Shown: positions 5,607 to 12,906 of the stretch, one piece after another
Layout: every line of letters begins with the position of its first letter
How positions within the stretch are numbered: position 1 is the stretch's first letter
From: Rothia mucilaginosa ATCC 25296
GTDB taxonomy: Bacteria > Actinomycetota > Actinomycetes > Actinomycetales > Micrococcaceae
DNA length: 17,359 nucleotides
Assembly (NCBI RefSeq): GCF_000175615.1
Contig: NZ_ACVO01000023.1
Span: forward strand, 1 to 17,359
Reading direction: 5' to 3'
Program-made: the position numbers and the translations under genes
The notes under the pieces: generated by a model
What the model was told of the DNA's origin: nothing
Seen by the model: only the letters and a program-made list of their open reading frames with translations
Database searches by the model: none

Positions 5607-8600
5607 TTATGCCTTGGCTACGCTAATGCTCAGCTCGGCTGCTTCGCTCAGCAGCAGGGACACGGCGAGGGTTTCACTGGTCACCAGTGCTTCGTTGGCG
5701 CGCAGAGCGGCCAGAGTTTCCTCCGGTGCCGCGATGCTCAGGTTGATGCGGTCCGCAACGTTCAGGTCGGCGTCCTTACGTGCCTGCTGAATAGCGCGGA
5801 TGGTGTCGCGGGCGATACCCTCAGCAACCAGCTCATCGGTCAGCTCAATGTTGAGGACCAGGAAGCCGCCGGGCAGAACCGCAGCCGCAGTGTGCTCAGC
5901 ACCCTCAGCGTCAGCGGCAACCACGGTTGCCAGCTCGTATTCGCCCTCTTCCAGAGCCAGGCCGCCGTCCAGAGCTGCCACGCCGACCAGGACGGTACCG
6001 TCCTCGGTCACGGTCCAGTCACCGGACTTGGATGCCTTAATGGCAACCTGCACCTGCTTGCCCAGGCGCGGACCTGCCGCACGTGCGTTGACCTTCAGCT
6101 GCTGGGAGATGCCGTAGTCGGCGGGGTCGACAGTGTCGGCGCTGACCAGCTCCACCTGGCGCAGGTTCAGCTCGTCCTCAACGATGTTCGCGAAGTACTC
6201 CGCACCCTTCTCACCGAAAGCGGTACCCAGGGCAGCGAACTGCTCGGGTGCGATCGCCACGGTCATCTTCTGCAGCGGCTGGCGCACGCGGATCTTCTTT
6301 TCCTTGCGCAGTGCCGAGCCGGCGGAGCAGACCTCACGCACGGTCTGCATGAGAGCCAGCAGGTCAGACTCATCAGCGAAAGCGGATGCCTCGGGCCAGT
6401 CAGCCAGGTGCACGGAGCGTTCACCGGTGAGGCCGCGGTAGATTTCCTCGCTGCTGAGCGGCAGCAGGGACGCGGCGACCTTCGACACGGTCACCAGTGC
6501 GGTGTAGAGGGTGTCGAATGCGTCGGTATCTTCGTTGAAGAAGCGCTCGCGGGAGCGGCGCACGTACCAGTTGGTCAGTGCGTCGGCGTACTGGCGCAGG
6601 GATTCGCAGGCGTTCCAGATGTCGTAGGAGTCCATCGCTGCGGTGACCTGCTCGATGAGTTCGCGGGTCTTGCCGAGGATGAAGCGGTCCATCACGTGCT
6701 GCGAGTCGTACTTGAGCTTTGCGCTGTAGCCTTCGCCGTTGTTAGCGGCGTTAGCGTACAGGGCGAAGAAGTGGTAGACGTTCCACAGCGGCAGCATGAC
6801 CTGGCGAACACCCTCGCGGATGCCCTGCTCGGTCACGATCAGGTTGCCGCCGCGCAGGATCGGGGAGGACATCAGGAACCAGCGCATCGCGTCGGAGCCG
6901 TCACGGTCGAGGACCTCGGAGACGTCCGGGTAGTTACGCAGGGACTTGGACATCTTCTGACCGTCCGAGCCGAGCACAATACCGTGGCTGATGACGTTCT
7001 TGAACGCGGGGCGGTCGAAGAGCGCGGTCGCCAGTACGTGCAGCACGTAGAACCAGCCGCGGGTCTGACCGATGTACTCGACGATGAAGTCTGCCGGGTA
7101 GTGGTTCTCGAACCATTCCTGGTTCTCGAAGGGGTAGTGCACCTGCGCGTAGGGCATGGAGCCGGAGTCGAACCAGACGTCGAGCACGTCTTCCACGCGG
7201 CGCATGGTGGACTTGCCGGTCGGGTCGTCCGGGTTCGGGCGGGTCAGCTCGTCAATGTACGGGCGGTGCAGGTCGGGTTCGCCGTCCTTGTTCAGGGGCA
7301 GGCGGCCGAAGTCTGCCTTGAGCTCTTCGAGGGAGCCGTACACGTCCATGCGCGGGTAGTTCGGGTCATCCGAAACCCACACGGGGATCGGGGAGCCCCA
7401 GAAGCGGTTACGGGAGATGGACCAGTCGCGTGCGTTCTCAACCCACTTGCCGAACTGGCCGTACTTCACGTTTTCCGGGATCCAGTTAATCTGCTTGTTC
7501 AGCTCGTACATGCGGTCCTTGAAGTCGGTGACCTTCACGTACCAGGAGGTGATTGCACGGTAGATGAGCGGGGTGCGGCAACGCCAGCAGTGCGGGTAGG
7601 AGTGCACGTAGGACTTCTCGCGGATCAGCACATCGTCTGCCTTGAGGGCGTTGATGATGGTGCGGTTCGCGTCGAATGCCTGCACGCCTGCAATCTCAGC
7701 CAGGGCGGTGGAGCCGGAGGCGGTGGGCTCGGCGAAGAGGTTCAGGAACTTTGCGCCTTCGTCGAGGGAGAGGATCACGGGGATGCCGTAGCCTTCACAG
7801 ACCTTCTGGTCGTCTTCACCGTAGGCGGGTGCCTGGTGGACGATGCCGGTACCGTCACCGGTGGTGACGTAGTCGGCGACGAGGATCTGCCAGGAGGTTT
7901 CGGTGCCCCACTTTTCGGTGTCTGCGAAGTAGTCCCAGAGCGGGGTGTAGCGCACGTGCTCGAGCTGGGAGCCGGTGTAGCGTGCGGTGACGGCTGCGTC
8001 TGCGTCCTTTTCGGGCTGGTCGCCTTCGTAGCCGAGGTCCTTGGCGTAGGAGCCGAGCAGGTCGGAGGCAATCAGGAAGGAGCGGCCCTCGAACTTGCCT
8101 GCGCCGGGTACGACGGAGTATTCAATCTCAGGTCCGACGGCGAGCGCCTGGTTGGTGGGCAGGGTCCAGGGGGTGGTGGTCCATGCGAGTGCTTCGACGC
8201 CGTCGAGTTCTGCGGCGACCTTCTCGTCAGCGCCGAGGGCGGTGTCTGCGGTGAGGCGGAATGCGACGGTGACGGTCTGGTCCTGGCGGTCCTTGTACAC
8301 GTCGTCGTCCATGCGCAACTCGTGGTTGGAGAGGGGGGTCTCGTCCTTCCAGCAGTAGGGCAGCACGCGGAAGCCCTGGTAGGTCAGGCCCTTGTCGTAG
8401 AGGCGCTTGAACGCCCAGATGACGGACTCCATGTACTCGACGTTCAGGGTCTTGTAGTCGTTTTCGAAGTCGACCCAGCGCGCCTGGCGGGTGACGTACT
8501 TTTCCCACTCGTTGGTGTACTTGAGCACGGATGCGCGGGCAGCGTCGTTGAAGTTGTCGATGCCCATTTCGAGGATTTCGCGCTTGTCGGTCATGCCGAG

Positions 8601-8948
8601 CTGCTTCATTGCCTCGAGTTCTGCGGGCAGGCCGTGGGTGTCCCAGCCGAAGCGGCGTTCTACCTTGTGGCCGCGCTGGGTCTGGTAGCGTGCGACGAGG
8701 TCCTTGGCGTAGCCGGTGAGCAGGTGGCCGTAGTGGGGCAGACCGTTAGCGAAGGGAGGGCCGTCGTAGAAGACGAATTCGTTTTCGCCGTTTTCGCCTG
8801 CGGGGCGGTTCTCGACGGATGCGGAGAAGGTGTTGTCCTTCTTCCAGTAGTCGAGGACTGCTTCTTCGAGTGCGGGGAACTTGGGCGATGCGGTGACGCC
8901 GCTTCCTGCGGCTTCGAAGGCGCTCGCCTTGGGGTATACATGGGACAT
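5607..8948 (-). CDS. ileS: Isoleucyl-tRNA synthetase, type 2
   Basis: The 1113-residue product is a class Ia synthetase that charges tRNA-Ile in the cytoplasm. The nucleotide-binding signatures are PHYGH (HYGH at 72-75) and KMSKS (665-669). The CP1 editing domain shows TTPWTLPTN (258-266) and [15 protein letters not shown] (366-380), and CWRC (454-457) looks like a metal-binding knuckle. [14 protein letters not shown] and DVWFDSGS are typical IleRS blocks. The length, the long C-terminal region and the eukaryote-like sequence fit the type 2 (IleS2) lineage found in actinobacteria such as mycobacteria. The start ATG 8948 follows an AAGGG element about 8-12 bases upstream that belongs to the T-box switch. 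The long open frame on the opposite strand across this gene is a codon-bias shadow. folC follows in the same orientation. Confidence 0.97.
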   Translation of the reverse strand: MSHVYPKASAFEAAGSGVTASPKFPALEEAVLDYWKKDNTFSASVENRPAGENGENEFVFYDGPPFANGLPHYGHLLTGYAKDLVARYQTQRGHKVERRFGWDTHGLPAELEAMKQLGMTDKREILEMGIDNFNDAARASVLKYTNEWEKYVTRQARWVDFENDYKTLNVEYMESVIWAFKRLYDKGLTYQGFRVLPYCWKDETPLSNHELRMDDDVYKDRQDQTVTVAFRLTADTALGADEKVAAELDGVEALAWTTTPWTLPTNQALAVGPEIEYSVVPGAGKFEGRSFLIASDLLGSYAKDLGYEGDQPEKDADAAVTARYTGSQLEHVRYTPLWDYFADTEKWGTETSWQILVADYVTTGDGTGIVHQAPAYGEDDQKVCEGYGIPVILSLDEGAKFLNLFAEPTASGSTALAEIAGVQAFDANRTIINALKADDVLIREKSYVHSYPHCWRCRTPLIYRAITSWYVKVTDFKDRMYELNKQINWIPENVKYGQFGKWVENARDWSISRNRFWGSPIPVWVSDDPNYPRMDVYGSLEELKADFGRLPLNKDGEPDLHRPYIDELTRPNPDDPTGKSTMRRVEDVLDVWFDSGSMPYAQVHYPFENQEWFENHYPADFIVEYIGQTRGWFYVLHVLATALFDRPAFKNVISHGIVLGSDGQKMSKSLRNYPDVSEVLDRDGSDAMRWFLMSSPILRGGNLIVTEQGIREGVRQVMLPLWNVYHFFALYANAANNGEGYSAKLKYDSQHVMDRFILGKTRELIEQVTAAMDSYDIWNACESLRQYADALTNWYVRRSRERFFNEDTDAFDTLYTALVTVSKVAASLLPLSSEEIYRGLTGERSVHLADWPEASAFADESDLLALMQTVREVCSAGSALRKEKKIRVRQPLQKMTVAIAPEQFAALGTAFGEKGAEYFANIVEDELNLRQVELVSADTVDPADYGISQQLKVNARAAGPRLGKQVQVAIKASKSGDWTVTEDGTVLVGVAALDGGLALEEGEYELATVVAADAEGAEHTAAAVLPGGFLVLNIELTDELVAEGIARDTIRAIQQARKDADLNVADRINLSIAAPEETLAALRANEALVTSETLAVSLLLSEAAELSISVAKA

Positions 8949-8956
8949 GTGTTTGT

Positions 8957-9230
8957 GCGCCCTTATCTGTTGTTCTCAACGCTGAGAGGTTGGGGCGACA
9001 GGGTACGTAGCACTCGTCGTCCGCACCGTTTCAGCGGGTGAGGATTGACATGACGGGTGCAAGGACGCCTGGGCATCGCTGACGTATCCGGGCTGTGCCG
9101 GGGGTCGGGATGCGGCGCGGTACCACCTTGCTTACTGATTTAACAGCTCAACGCACCGAACCCTCCCGGGGCTACCTGGCGTCGCGTGTCCGCGATACCT
9201 AGCCACCGGAAGAGCGGCGCGTTGGGCGGG
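8957..9230 (-). promoter_or_regulatory. Translational T-box riboswitch controlling ileS
   Basis: The T-box core TGGTACCGCG is read on the minus strand within 9116-9127. Flanking arms GCAAGG (9131-9126) and CCTTGC (9064-9059) pair. GCGCC after the bulge pairs with GGCGT before CCTTGC, and GCATC/GATGC extends that helix, giving a complete antisequestrator. Upstream is a very short Stem I: CCGC (9229-9226) pairs with GCGG (9193-9190), enclosing a hairpin closed by GCCGC/GTGGC. An ATC triplet (9196-9194) sits on the 3' side of the internal loop, where the specifier is expected, and matches isoleucine. The 3' arm GCGTCCTT (9068-9061) can instead pair with AAGGGCGC (8964-8957), which includes the ileS Shine-Dalgarno. 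No T-run is present, so control should act on translation. Uncharged tRNA-Ile would free the ribosome binding site. Ultrashort Stem I ileS T-boxes are an established actinobacterial class. Confidence 0.88.
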
Positions 9231-9667
9231 TATCAGTCGCTTATTACAGCTATATCGGGCTTAACCGTCCGGTTCTACTGGGACTACATCTCTTCCGCTA
9301 AGACACCCTCGCCGCAGCGATTGGCGGGTGCCCGCAGGTGCGGTCCGTTCTTCCGAATTGCTCGCCGGTGATGGCCGGGTCGTTGCAAACACTAATAGTT
9401 TATGTGGCTTTTGTGTCTGTATGCAACCCCGCAGGGTGTGGGTTTGAACAGCACTTTTCAGATGTGCCGATGCTGGAGGCGTAAAACAGAATGGTTCTTC
9501 GTTCGGCGATATCTAGAGCGAGTAGGGGGCTTAAGGGGTCCCACCACACCCCGCACTCGGGCGTGTTTAAGGATGTATGTTTTTTCATTCCTTGCGTGTT
9601 GCTTTAAGTGGGTTTCGATTTTTTCGAGGGAACCTGAGGGATTGCAGTCAGTGCAACCACAAGATAT

Positions 9668-9717
9668 GGGGTGAACACCGATGTAATTCCACTAGATATT
9701 CACCCCTGCAAGTTTTT
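9668..9717 (+). terminator. Terminator-like inverted repeat in the spacer
   Basis: GGGGTGAA (9668-9675) pairs perfectly with TTCACCCC (9699-9706). A run of five T (9713-9717) comes six bases after the stem, on the plus strand. No plus-strand gene is recognised upstream, so it may end an unidentified small transcript or be an operator. Confidence 0.35.
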
Positions 9718-10100
9718 GTCCCCTCAGTATCCCGTGTGGGAACCGGTTTTTCTGAATGATTCAGCAATGCATAGCGGGTGAATAGAGTGCATATTTCAGG
9801 GGTTTCAGGCAGATTCCCCCTTGTTGAATCGAGTATTTCTCCCGAACTACTGAAGGCCTCCTCGCATTCAGAAGGTTGAGCCAGCCCCTCTCCCCTCCCC
9901 TATCTTTTGCGAACGCAAGGACGAGGCTCTTTCATTTTTTAGGTCATAAATATGACTGAAATCACTTAATCGAATATGCGCACACCTCCTCACCAATCAG
10001 CCGCCTCCATCAAATAGCTCCCCATCAACAGAGCATGGTCGCAATACTTTACAGTGATTGATATCTTGAGTGATCTATAGGCTCACAGAGATTACTAAGG

Positions 10101-10139
10101 TGTATTTTCGTGTATTTTGAGCTCAAAATAGTCTAAAAT
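10101..10139 (+). promoter_or_regulatory. Palindromic operator and promoter candidate for the lipoprotein pair
   Basis: TATTTTGAGCTCAAAATA (10113-10130) is an exact 18-bp palindrome. It is preceded by a direct repeat, TGTATTTTCG then TGTATTTTGA (10101-10120). A -10-like TAAAAT (10134-10139) lies four bases downstream. If that hexamer is used, the palindrome would sit between -35 and -10, the classic place for a repressor site. The matching -35 (TGTATT) is poor, so the promoter call is tentative. About 265 bases of leader would separate it from the first lipoprotein gene. Confidence 0.4.
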
Positions 10140-10411
10140 GAATCGTGCAACACATCAATGATGATTCGATAGTATTACTTACCCTCTCACCGGGGTGTGA
10201 ATATAGCAGTCTCAACGATGAGTTCACCGCGTATCCGTTCGCTCCACCAGCAACATGTACGCACCCGAGGTCACTTCCGGACGTGGGCTGAAACCGTGGC
10301 ATTTGCCCGAAGTTTTACCCCCTTTCACGACCTCACCCAACACGCCATACAACCACGCGCCCGCCGCCGGGTGCCCCGAGCCCGCCTCGGCATAATTCAA
10401 GGAGTTCACCG

Positions 10412-11353
10412 ATGCTCTCACCCTCTTCGAGCACCCGTTCCGCCGTTTCCCGCCTTATGAGCCGCCGTACCCTGCTGCTCGGTGGCGCGGTTTCCCTCAT
10501 GGCCGGTTGCGCCTCCGATATTCGCCCGCTGAGCGAAGAAGCAAAAGCTAAGGTAGGCTCCCCCACCCCGTCCGCGAGCGCGACCGCTTCTGCGTCTAGT
10601 TCGCCGTCTGCTTCACAGTCTGCTTCACAGTCTGCTTCGGCGACCGCATCAGCAAGCGCTAAGAGCAGCTCGTCCAGCGCGGCACGCGTACCCGTATCTG
10701 AGGACGCACTCGTTGAGGGTTGGGAAAAGTACCCCGGCCCTCTGAAGCTGACCGGCGAATACATGGGCGAGTACCAGCCCGCAACGGATTCTTCCCCTGC
10801 GAAGAACGTACCTAAGCCCCTCAAGACCGTTCCGCACCGTGAAGAACCGACCTTCCAGGGCGCCTACGAGACGTTGCGTGCCTACTACAGTGCTCAAATC
10901 ACCGCGCTCAAGGATGGCCACTATGCAGATCAGGCGATTGAGCTGACCTACCCGGCAGACAAGAGCGCCATCGACGAGGTTAAAGCAGTCAAGGAACTGT
11001 ATGAGCAGAACGGCTGGTACATGGACTTCACGTGCAGCATTTCCATGCGGAATACGGAGCCTAGAACCGCCCTGAAGAACGGTGACGGCTACGTAGAAAT
11101 CATGATGGACGCCAAGTATTCTGCCACCGCCATCCATCAGCCGGACGGCACCGAGCGCAAGATACCGGCGATTACTCAGGTGGCTATTCCGCACGTGATG
11201 CTCTACACCGAGGGTAAGTGGTGGCGAATCGGCAACGATTATCTGAACGAGCGTCTGAATGGCGGCAAGAGCTCTTCCGCTTCTTCTGGCTCCGGAGGTT
11301 CCAGTTCTGCCGGTTCTAGCGGTTCTTCGGGCCGCGGCTCCACTAAGGTCTAA
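10412..11353 (+). CDS. Putative lipoprotein with Ser-rich linker (paralogue 1)
   Basis: The product has 313 residues. The ATG is supported by AAGGAG seven bases upstream. Residues 1-33 form an export signal: MSRRTLLLGG (16-25) resembles a twin-arginine motif, and SLMAGC ends in a lipobox with C33 as the predicted acylated residue. Residues about 50-92 are a Ser/Ala spacer, including a SASQ repeat. The folded domain (about 95-280) contains SPAKNVPKPLKTV and GAYETLRAYYSAQ and ends with EGKWWRIGNDYL. The last 30 or so residues are a Ser/Gly-rich tail. The layout and the PAKNVP...GAYxTLxAY pattern recall actinobacterial cell-surface lipoproteins of the DUF6318 type, but I cannot confirm this. It should be anchored on the outer face of the membrane. 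A paralogue follows 343 bases downstream. No enzyme motif is visible. Confidence 0.85.
   Translation: MLSPSSSTRSAVSRLMSRRTLLLGGAVSLMAGCASDIRPLSEEAKAKVGSPTPSASATASASSSPSASQSASQSASATASASAKSSSSSAARVPVSEDALVEGWEKYPGPLKLTGEYMGEYQPATDSSPAKNVPKPLKTVPHREEPTFQGAYETLRAYYSAQITALKDGHYADQAIELTYPADKSAIDEVKAVKELYEQNGWYMDFTCSISMRNTEPRTALKNGDGYVEIMMDAKYSATAIHQPDGTERKIPAITQVAIPHVMLYTEGKWWRIGNDYLNERLNGGKSSSASSGSGGSSSAGSSGSSGRGSTKV
10607..10638 (+). repeat. 12-bp coding repeat in the linker of lipoprotein paralogue 1
   Basis: TCTGCTTCACAG occurs at 10607-10618 and 10619-10630 and partially at 10631-10638, encoding SASQ units. The unit is a multiple of three, so copy-number change would lengthen or shorten the spacer without a frameshift. 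Confidence 0.7.
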
Positions 11354-11392
11354 ATCCGGCAAGGTCTAAATCCGGCAAGGTCTAAACTAGCC
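11345..11392. repeat. 16-bp tandem repeat across the stop codon of lipoprotein paralogue 1
   Basis: AAGGTCTAAATCCGGC is present twice exactly (11345-11360, 11361-11376), and a third copy (11377-11392) starts AAGGTCTAAA then diverges. The first copy contains the last codons and stop (Lys-Val-stop) of the lipoprotein gene, so the gene's end has been duplicated downstream without altering the protein. Confidence 0.85.
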
Positions 11393-11419
11393 CCGTTTCA
11401 TCAATTTCATACGCACTAG

Positions 11420-11466
11420 CCCAAAGTCGTTGAGGCACAGTCCCCCTGCACCTCACCGACTTTGGG
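11420..11466 (+). terminator. Terminator hairpin after lipoprotein paralogue 1
   Basis: CCCAAAGTCG (11420-11429) and CGACTTTGGG (11457-11466) pair perfectly, and GAGG/CCTC extends the stem inward. TTATTGTG follows, a weak U-tract. AGGCACA (11433-11439) can alternatively pair with TGTGCCT (11471-11477), forming a competing structure. Confidence 0.65.
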
Positions 11467-11493
11467 TTATTGTGCCTTAAAGACAATGTCCAG

Positions 11494-11537
11494 GGTTTTT
11501 TGACGAAGTTTTAAAACCAGTCTTCTATAGTAAGAAG
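11494..11537 (+). promoter_or_regulatory. Candidate promoter and operator for lipoprotein paralogue 2
   Basis: TTGACG (11500-11505) is a good -35 and TATAGT (11526-11531) a good -10, but the 20-bp spacing is longer than usual. GTTTTAAAAC (11508-11517) is a perfect 10-bp palindrome within the spacer, and CTTCT/AGAAG (11522-11537) brackets the -10. A regulator that alters the spacer geometry or binds the palindrome would fit this layout. The leader to the start codon would be about 160 bases. Confidence 0.4.
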
Positions 11538-11696
11538 TGGATACTTCGTATCGCCGCAGTTCACGCTCCGGCACACCCGTATCCCGGTACCCCTTGTGTA
11601 CCGCGCACCATACAAAAAACGATGAGGCGGATCCTTTCGTACGCATCACAGCGTTGTGAAGCGAGCTACCTCAATCAACCACTTTCAGGAGATACC

Positions 11697-12674
11697 ATGT
11701 CCTTCCGGCCGAGTGCACACGCCAGCTTCTCTGCTAACGACCGAAACGGATTGACCCGCCGCACCGTTCTCTTTGGCGGTCTGACCGCCGGTGCTTTGGC
11801 TCTAGCCGGATGCGCTTTCAACAAGGATATTCGCCCCACCGGTACCGGCGACACTTTCTCCGGTTCCCCGAGCGCCTCCGCCTCCCCCTCGGCGTCTGCG
11901 TCGGCTTCGCCTTCTGAGTCTGCCTCGGCTTCGGCATCCGCTTCGTCTTCGTCTTCGTCTTCGTCAAGCCGTAGTAGCGCGAAGATTATTCCGTCCGACG
12001 AGTTCTTGAAGGACTATAAGAAGTACATTGGCGACGTCAAGTACGAGTACAAGCCCGCCATTGCGCACTATGTTGAGCCGACCGACACCTCCCCCGCGAA
12101 GAACGTTCCGATTCCGGTCATTGATACGGTGGCTCAGCGTACCGTCAGTCTCGAGGGCGCCTACAAGACCCTGGCCGCTTACCAGAGCGCGTACATTGCC
12201 GCGATGTACAGCGGCGATCTGCAGTACCTCAAGGGTCTGGTCCACGGCGCTGACAGCGGTCTGGTCAACAATCTGAAGGCTATTGCTAAGCTCTACGCTG
12301 CGGGCGGTTGGACTAAGGACTACGAGAGCAAGCTGAGCATCCGTGACGATCTCGAGGCGAAGGCTCTTGCCTCTTCCGATTTGGCTGTTGTGGCGTTCCC
12401 CTGCCGGGATGTGGTCAAGGAATACACCATCTACCAGAAGGGCACCGGTGAGGTTCAGAAGGCAAGCACCCTGGATGTCGTTATCTATGTGGTGTACGCC
12501 GAGGGCAAGTGGCGCGTGACCAGCCGCGAGTACTTCGTGTCCCAGTACAGCGACCAATTCCGCAAGGTCTTTGAGGGTCCCTCCTCATCGGCTTCGGCAG
12601 GCAAGTCCAGCGGTGGCGGCTCCGGCAGCTCCGGTGGCTCTAGTTCCGGTAGCAGCAGCGATTTCAAGATCTAG
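11697..12674 (+). CDS. Putative lipoprotein with Ser-rich linker (paralogue 2)
   Basis: The product has 325 residues. ATG 11697 is chosen because AGGAGA lies six bases upstream; a longer frame from 11622 has no such site. LTRRTVLFGG (19-28) is a twin-arginine-like motif and ALALAGC gives a lipobox with C39. A Ser/Ala/Pro spacer follows (about 52-95, including a run of nine serines). The domain shares with paralogue 1 the DIRP motif just after the lipid cysteine, TSPAKNVPIPVIDTV, GAYKTLAAYQSAYIAA, GGWTKDY and EGKWRV near the end. The tail is Ser/Gly-rich and ends DFKI, compared with TKV in paralogue 1. No catalytic motif is seen. The two genes look like an ancient tandem duplication with separate promoters and terminators. 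Membrane-anchored extracellular location is inferred; function is unknown and a DUF6318-like assignment is only possible. Confidence 0.85.
   Translation: MSFRPSAHASFSANDRNGLTRRTVLFGGLTAGALALAGCAFNKDIRPTGTGDTFSGSPSASASPSASASASPSESASASASASSSSSSSSSRSSAKIIPSDEFLKDYKKYIGDVKYEYKPAIAHYVEPTDTSPAKNVPIPVIDTVAQRTVSLEGAYKTLAAYQSAYIAAMYSGDLQYLKGLVHGADSGLVNNLKAIAKLYAAGGWTKDYESKLSIRDDLEAKALASSDLAVVAFPCRDVVKEYTIYQKGTGEVQKASTLDVVIYVVYAEGKWRVTSREYFVSQYSDQFRKVFEGPSSSASAGKSSGGGSGSSGGSSSGSSSDFKI
11943..11963 (+). repeat. Hexanucleotide microsatellite in the linker of lipoprotein paralogue 2
   Basis: TCGTCT is repeated about three and a half times, encoding part of a nine-serine run. The 6-bp unit keeps frame, so slippage would change linker length only. 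Confidence 0.7.
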
Positions 12675-12725
12675 GCACTGAGATTCTAAGCTCCAAGATT
12701 AGGATTTGAGCGCAGCACCCCTGAT

Positions 12726-12776
12726 GAAAGCGGGGCGGGTATCAACTGATACCCGCCCCGCTTTCGTATGTTTTTG
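12726..12776 (+). terminator. Strong terminator of the lipoprotein pair, usable from both sides
   Basis: GAAAGCGGGGCGGGTATCA (12726-12744) and TGATACCCGCCCCGCTTTC (12747-12765) are perfect 19-bp inverted arms around two bases. TTTTT (12771-12775) follows on the plus strand. It lies between the convergent lipoprotein and cobA genes and could block read-through in both directions. Confidence 0.9.
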
Positions 12777-12789
12777 TGCCGCGGCATTC

Positions 12790-12843
12790 CGGCGCGGCAA
12801 TATGACCCGGCGCAGCAATATAACCCGGTACAGCAACAGCCCC
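12790..12843. repeat. 18-bp tandem repeat, three copies
   Basis: Units at 12790-12807 (CGGCGCGGCAATATGACC) and 12808-12825 (CGGCGCAGCAATATAACC) match at 16 of 18 positions. A third (12826-12843) keeps CGG-ACAGCAA and then diverges into the cobA-side hairpin. It sits between two convergent genes and no coding role is seen. Confidence 0.7.
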
Positions 12844-12880
12844 GCTCCTCGGCAACTAGGAAAACCAAGGATGCGGGGCT
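12838..12880 (-). terminator. Hairpin downstream of cobA
   Basis: AGCCCCGC (12838-12845) pairs with GCGGGGCT (12873-12880). An inner TCCTCGG/CCAAGGA pairing with one mismatch continues the stem. It begins 27 bases after the cobA stop. There is no T-run on the minus strand, so the stronger palindrome at 12726-12765 may act as the second barrier. Confidence 0.5.
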
Positions 12881-12906
12881 GCGCAATACTATCTGGCGCA
12901 CCGCCT

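Larger units (their letters stand above)
9231..10411. other. Divergent intergenic region of about 1.2 kb between ileS and the lipoprotein pair
   Basis: I find no convincing gene. Bases from about 9600 to 10200 are distinctly richer in A/T than the rest of the window. The ileS promoter should lie just upstream of the T-box; A/T-rich elements TATAGC and TAATAA (minus strand, 9241-9254) are candidates. Several inverted repeats occur: 9668-9706, GTCATA/TATGAC at 9943-9956, and the palindrome at 10113-10130. A 62-codon minus-strand frame (9400-9588) has an AAGGA abutting its ATG, too close to work as a normal ribosome binding site, and no recognisable domain. The rest could be regulatory DNA, an undetected small RNA, or the remains of a lost gene. 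Confidence 0.5.

Noticed and set aside
5892..9041. Open frame of about 1050 codons on the plus strand opposite ileS
   Set aside because: It mirrors the G/C third-position bias of ileS, has no ribosome binding site or recognisable domain, and ileS itself has complete synthetase motifs.
9400..9588. 62-codon minus-strand frame in the ileS-lipoprotein spacer
   Set aside because: AAGGA abuts the ATG with no spacing, there is no domain, and the plus strand is open over the same stretch. It remains a weak possibility only.
10197..10460. 87-codon plus-strand frame overlapping the start of lipoprotein paralogue 1
   Set aside because: GTG start without a ribosome site, Arg/Pro-rich composition, and it runs into the better supported lipoprotein gene in another frame.
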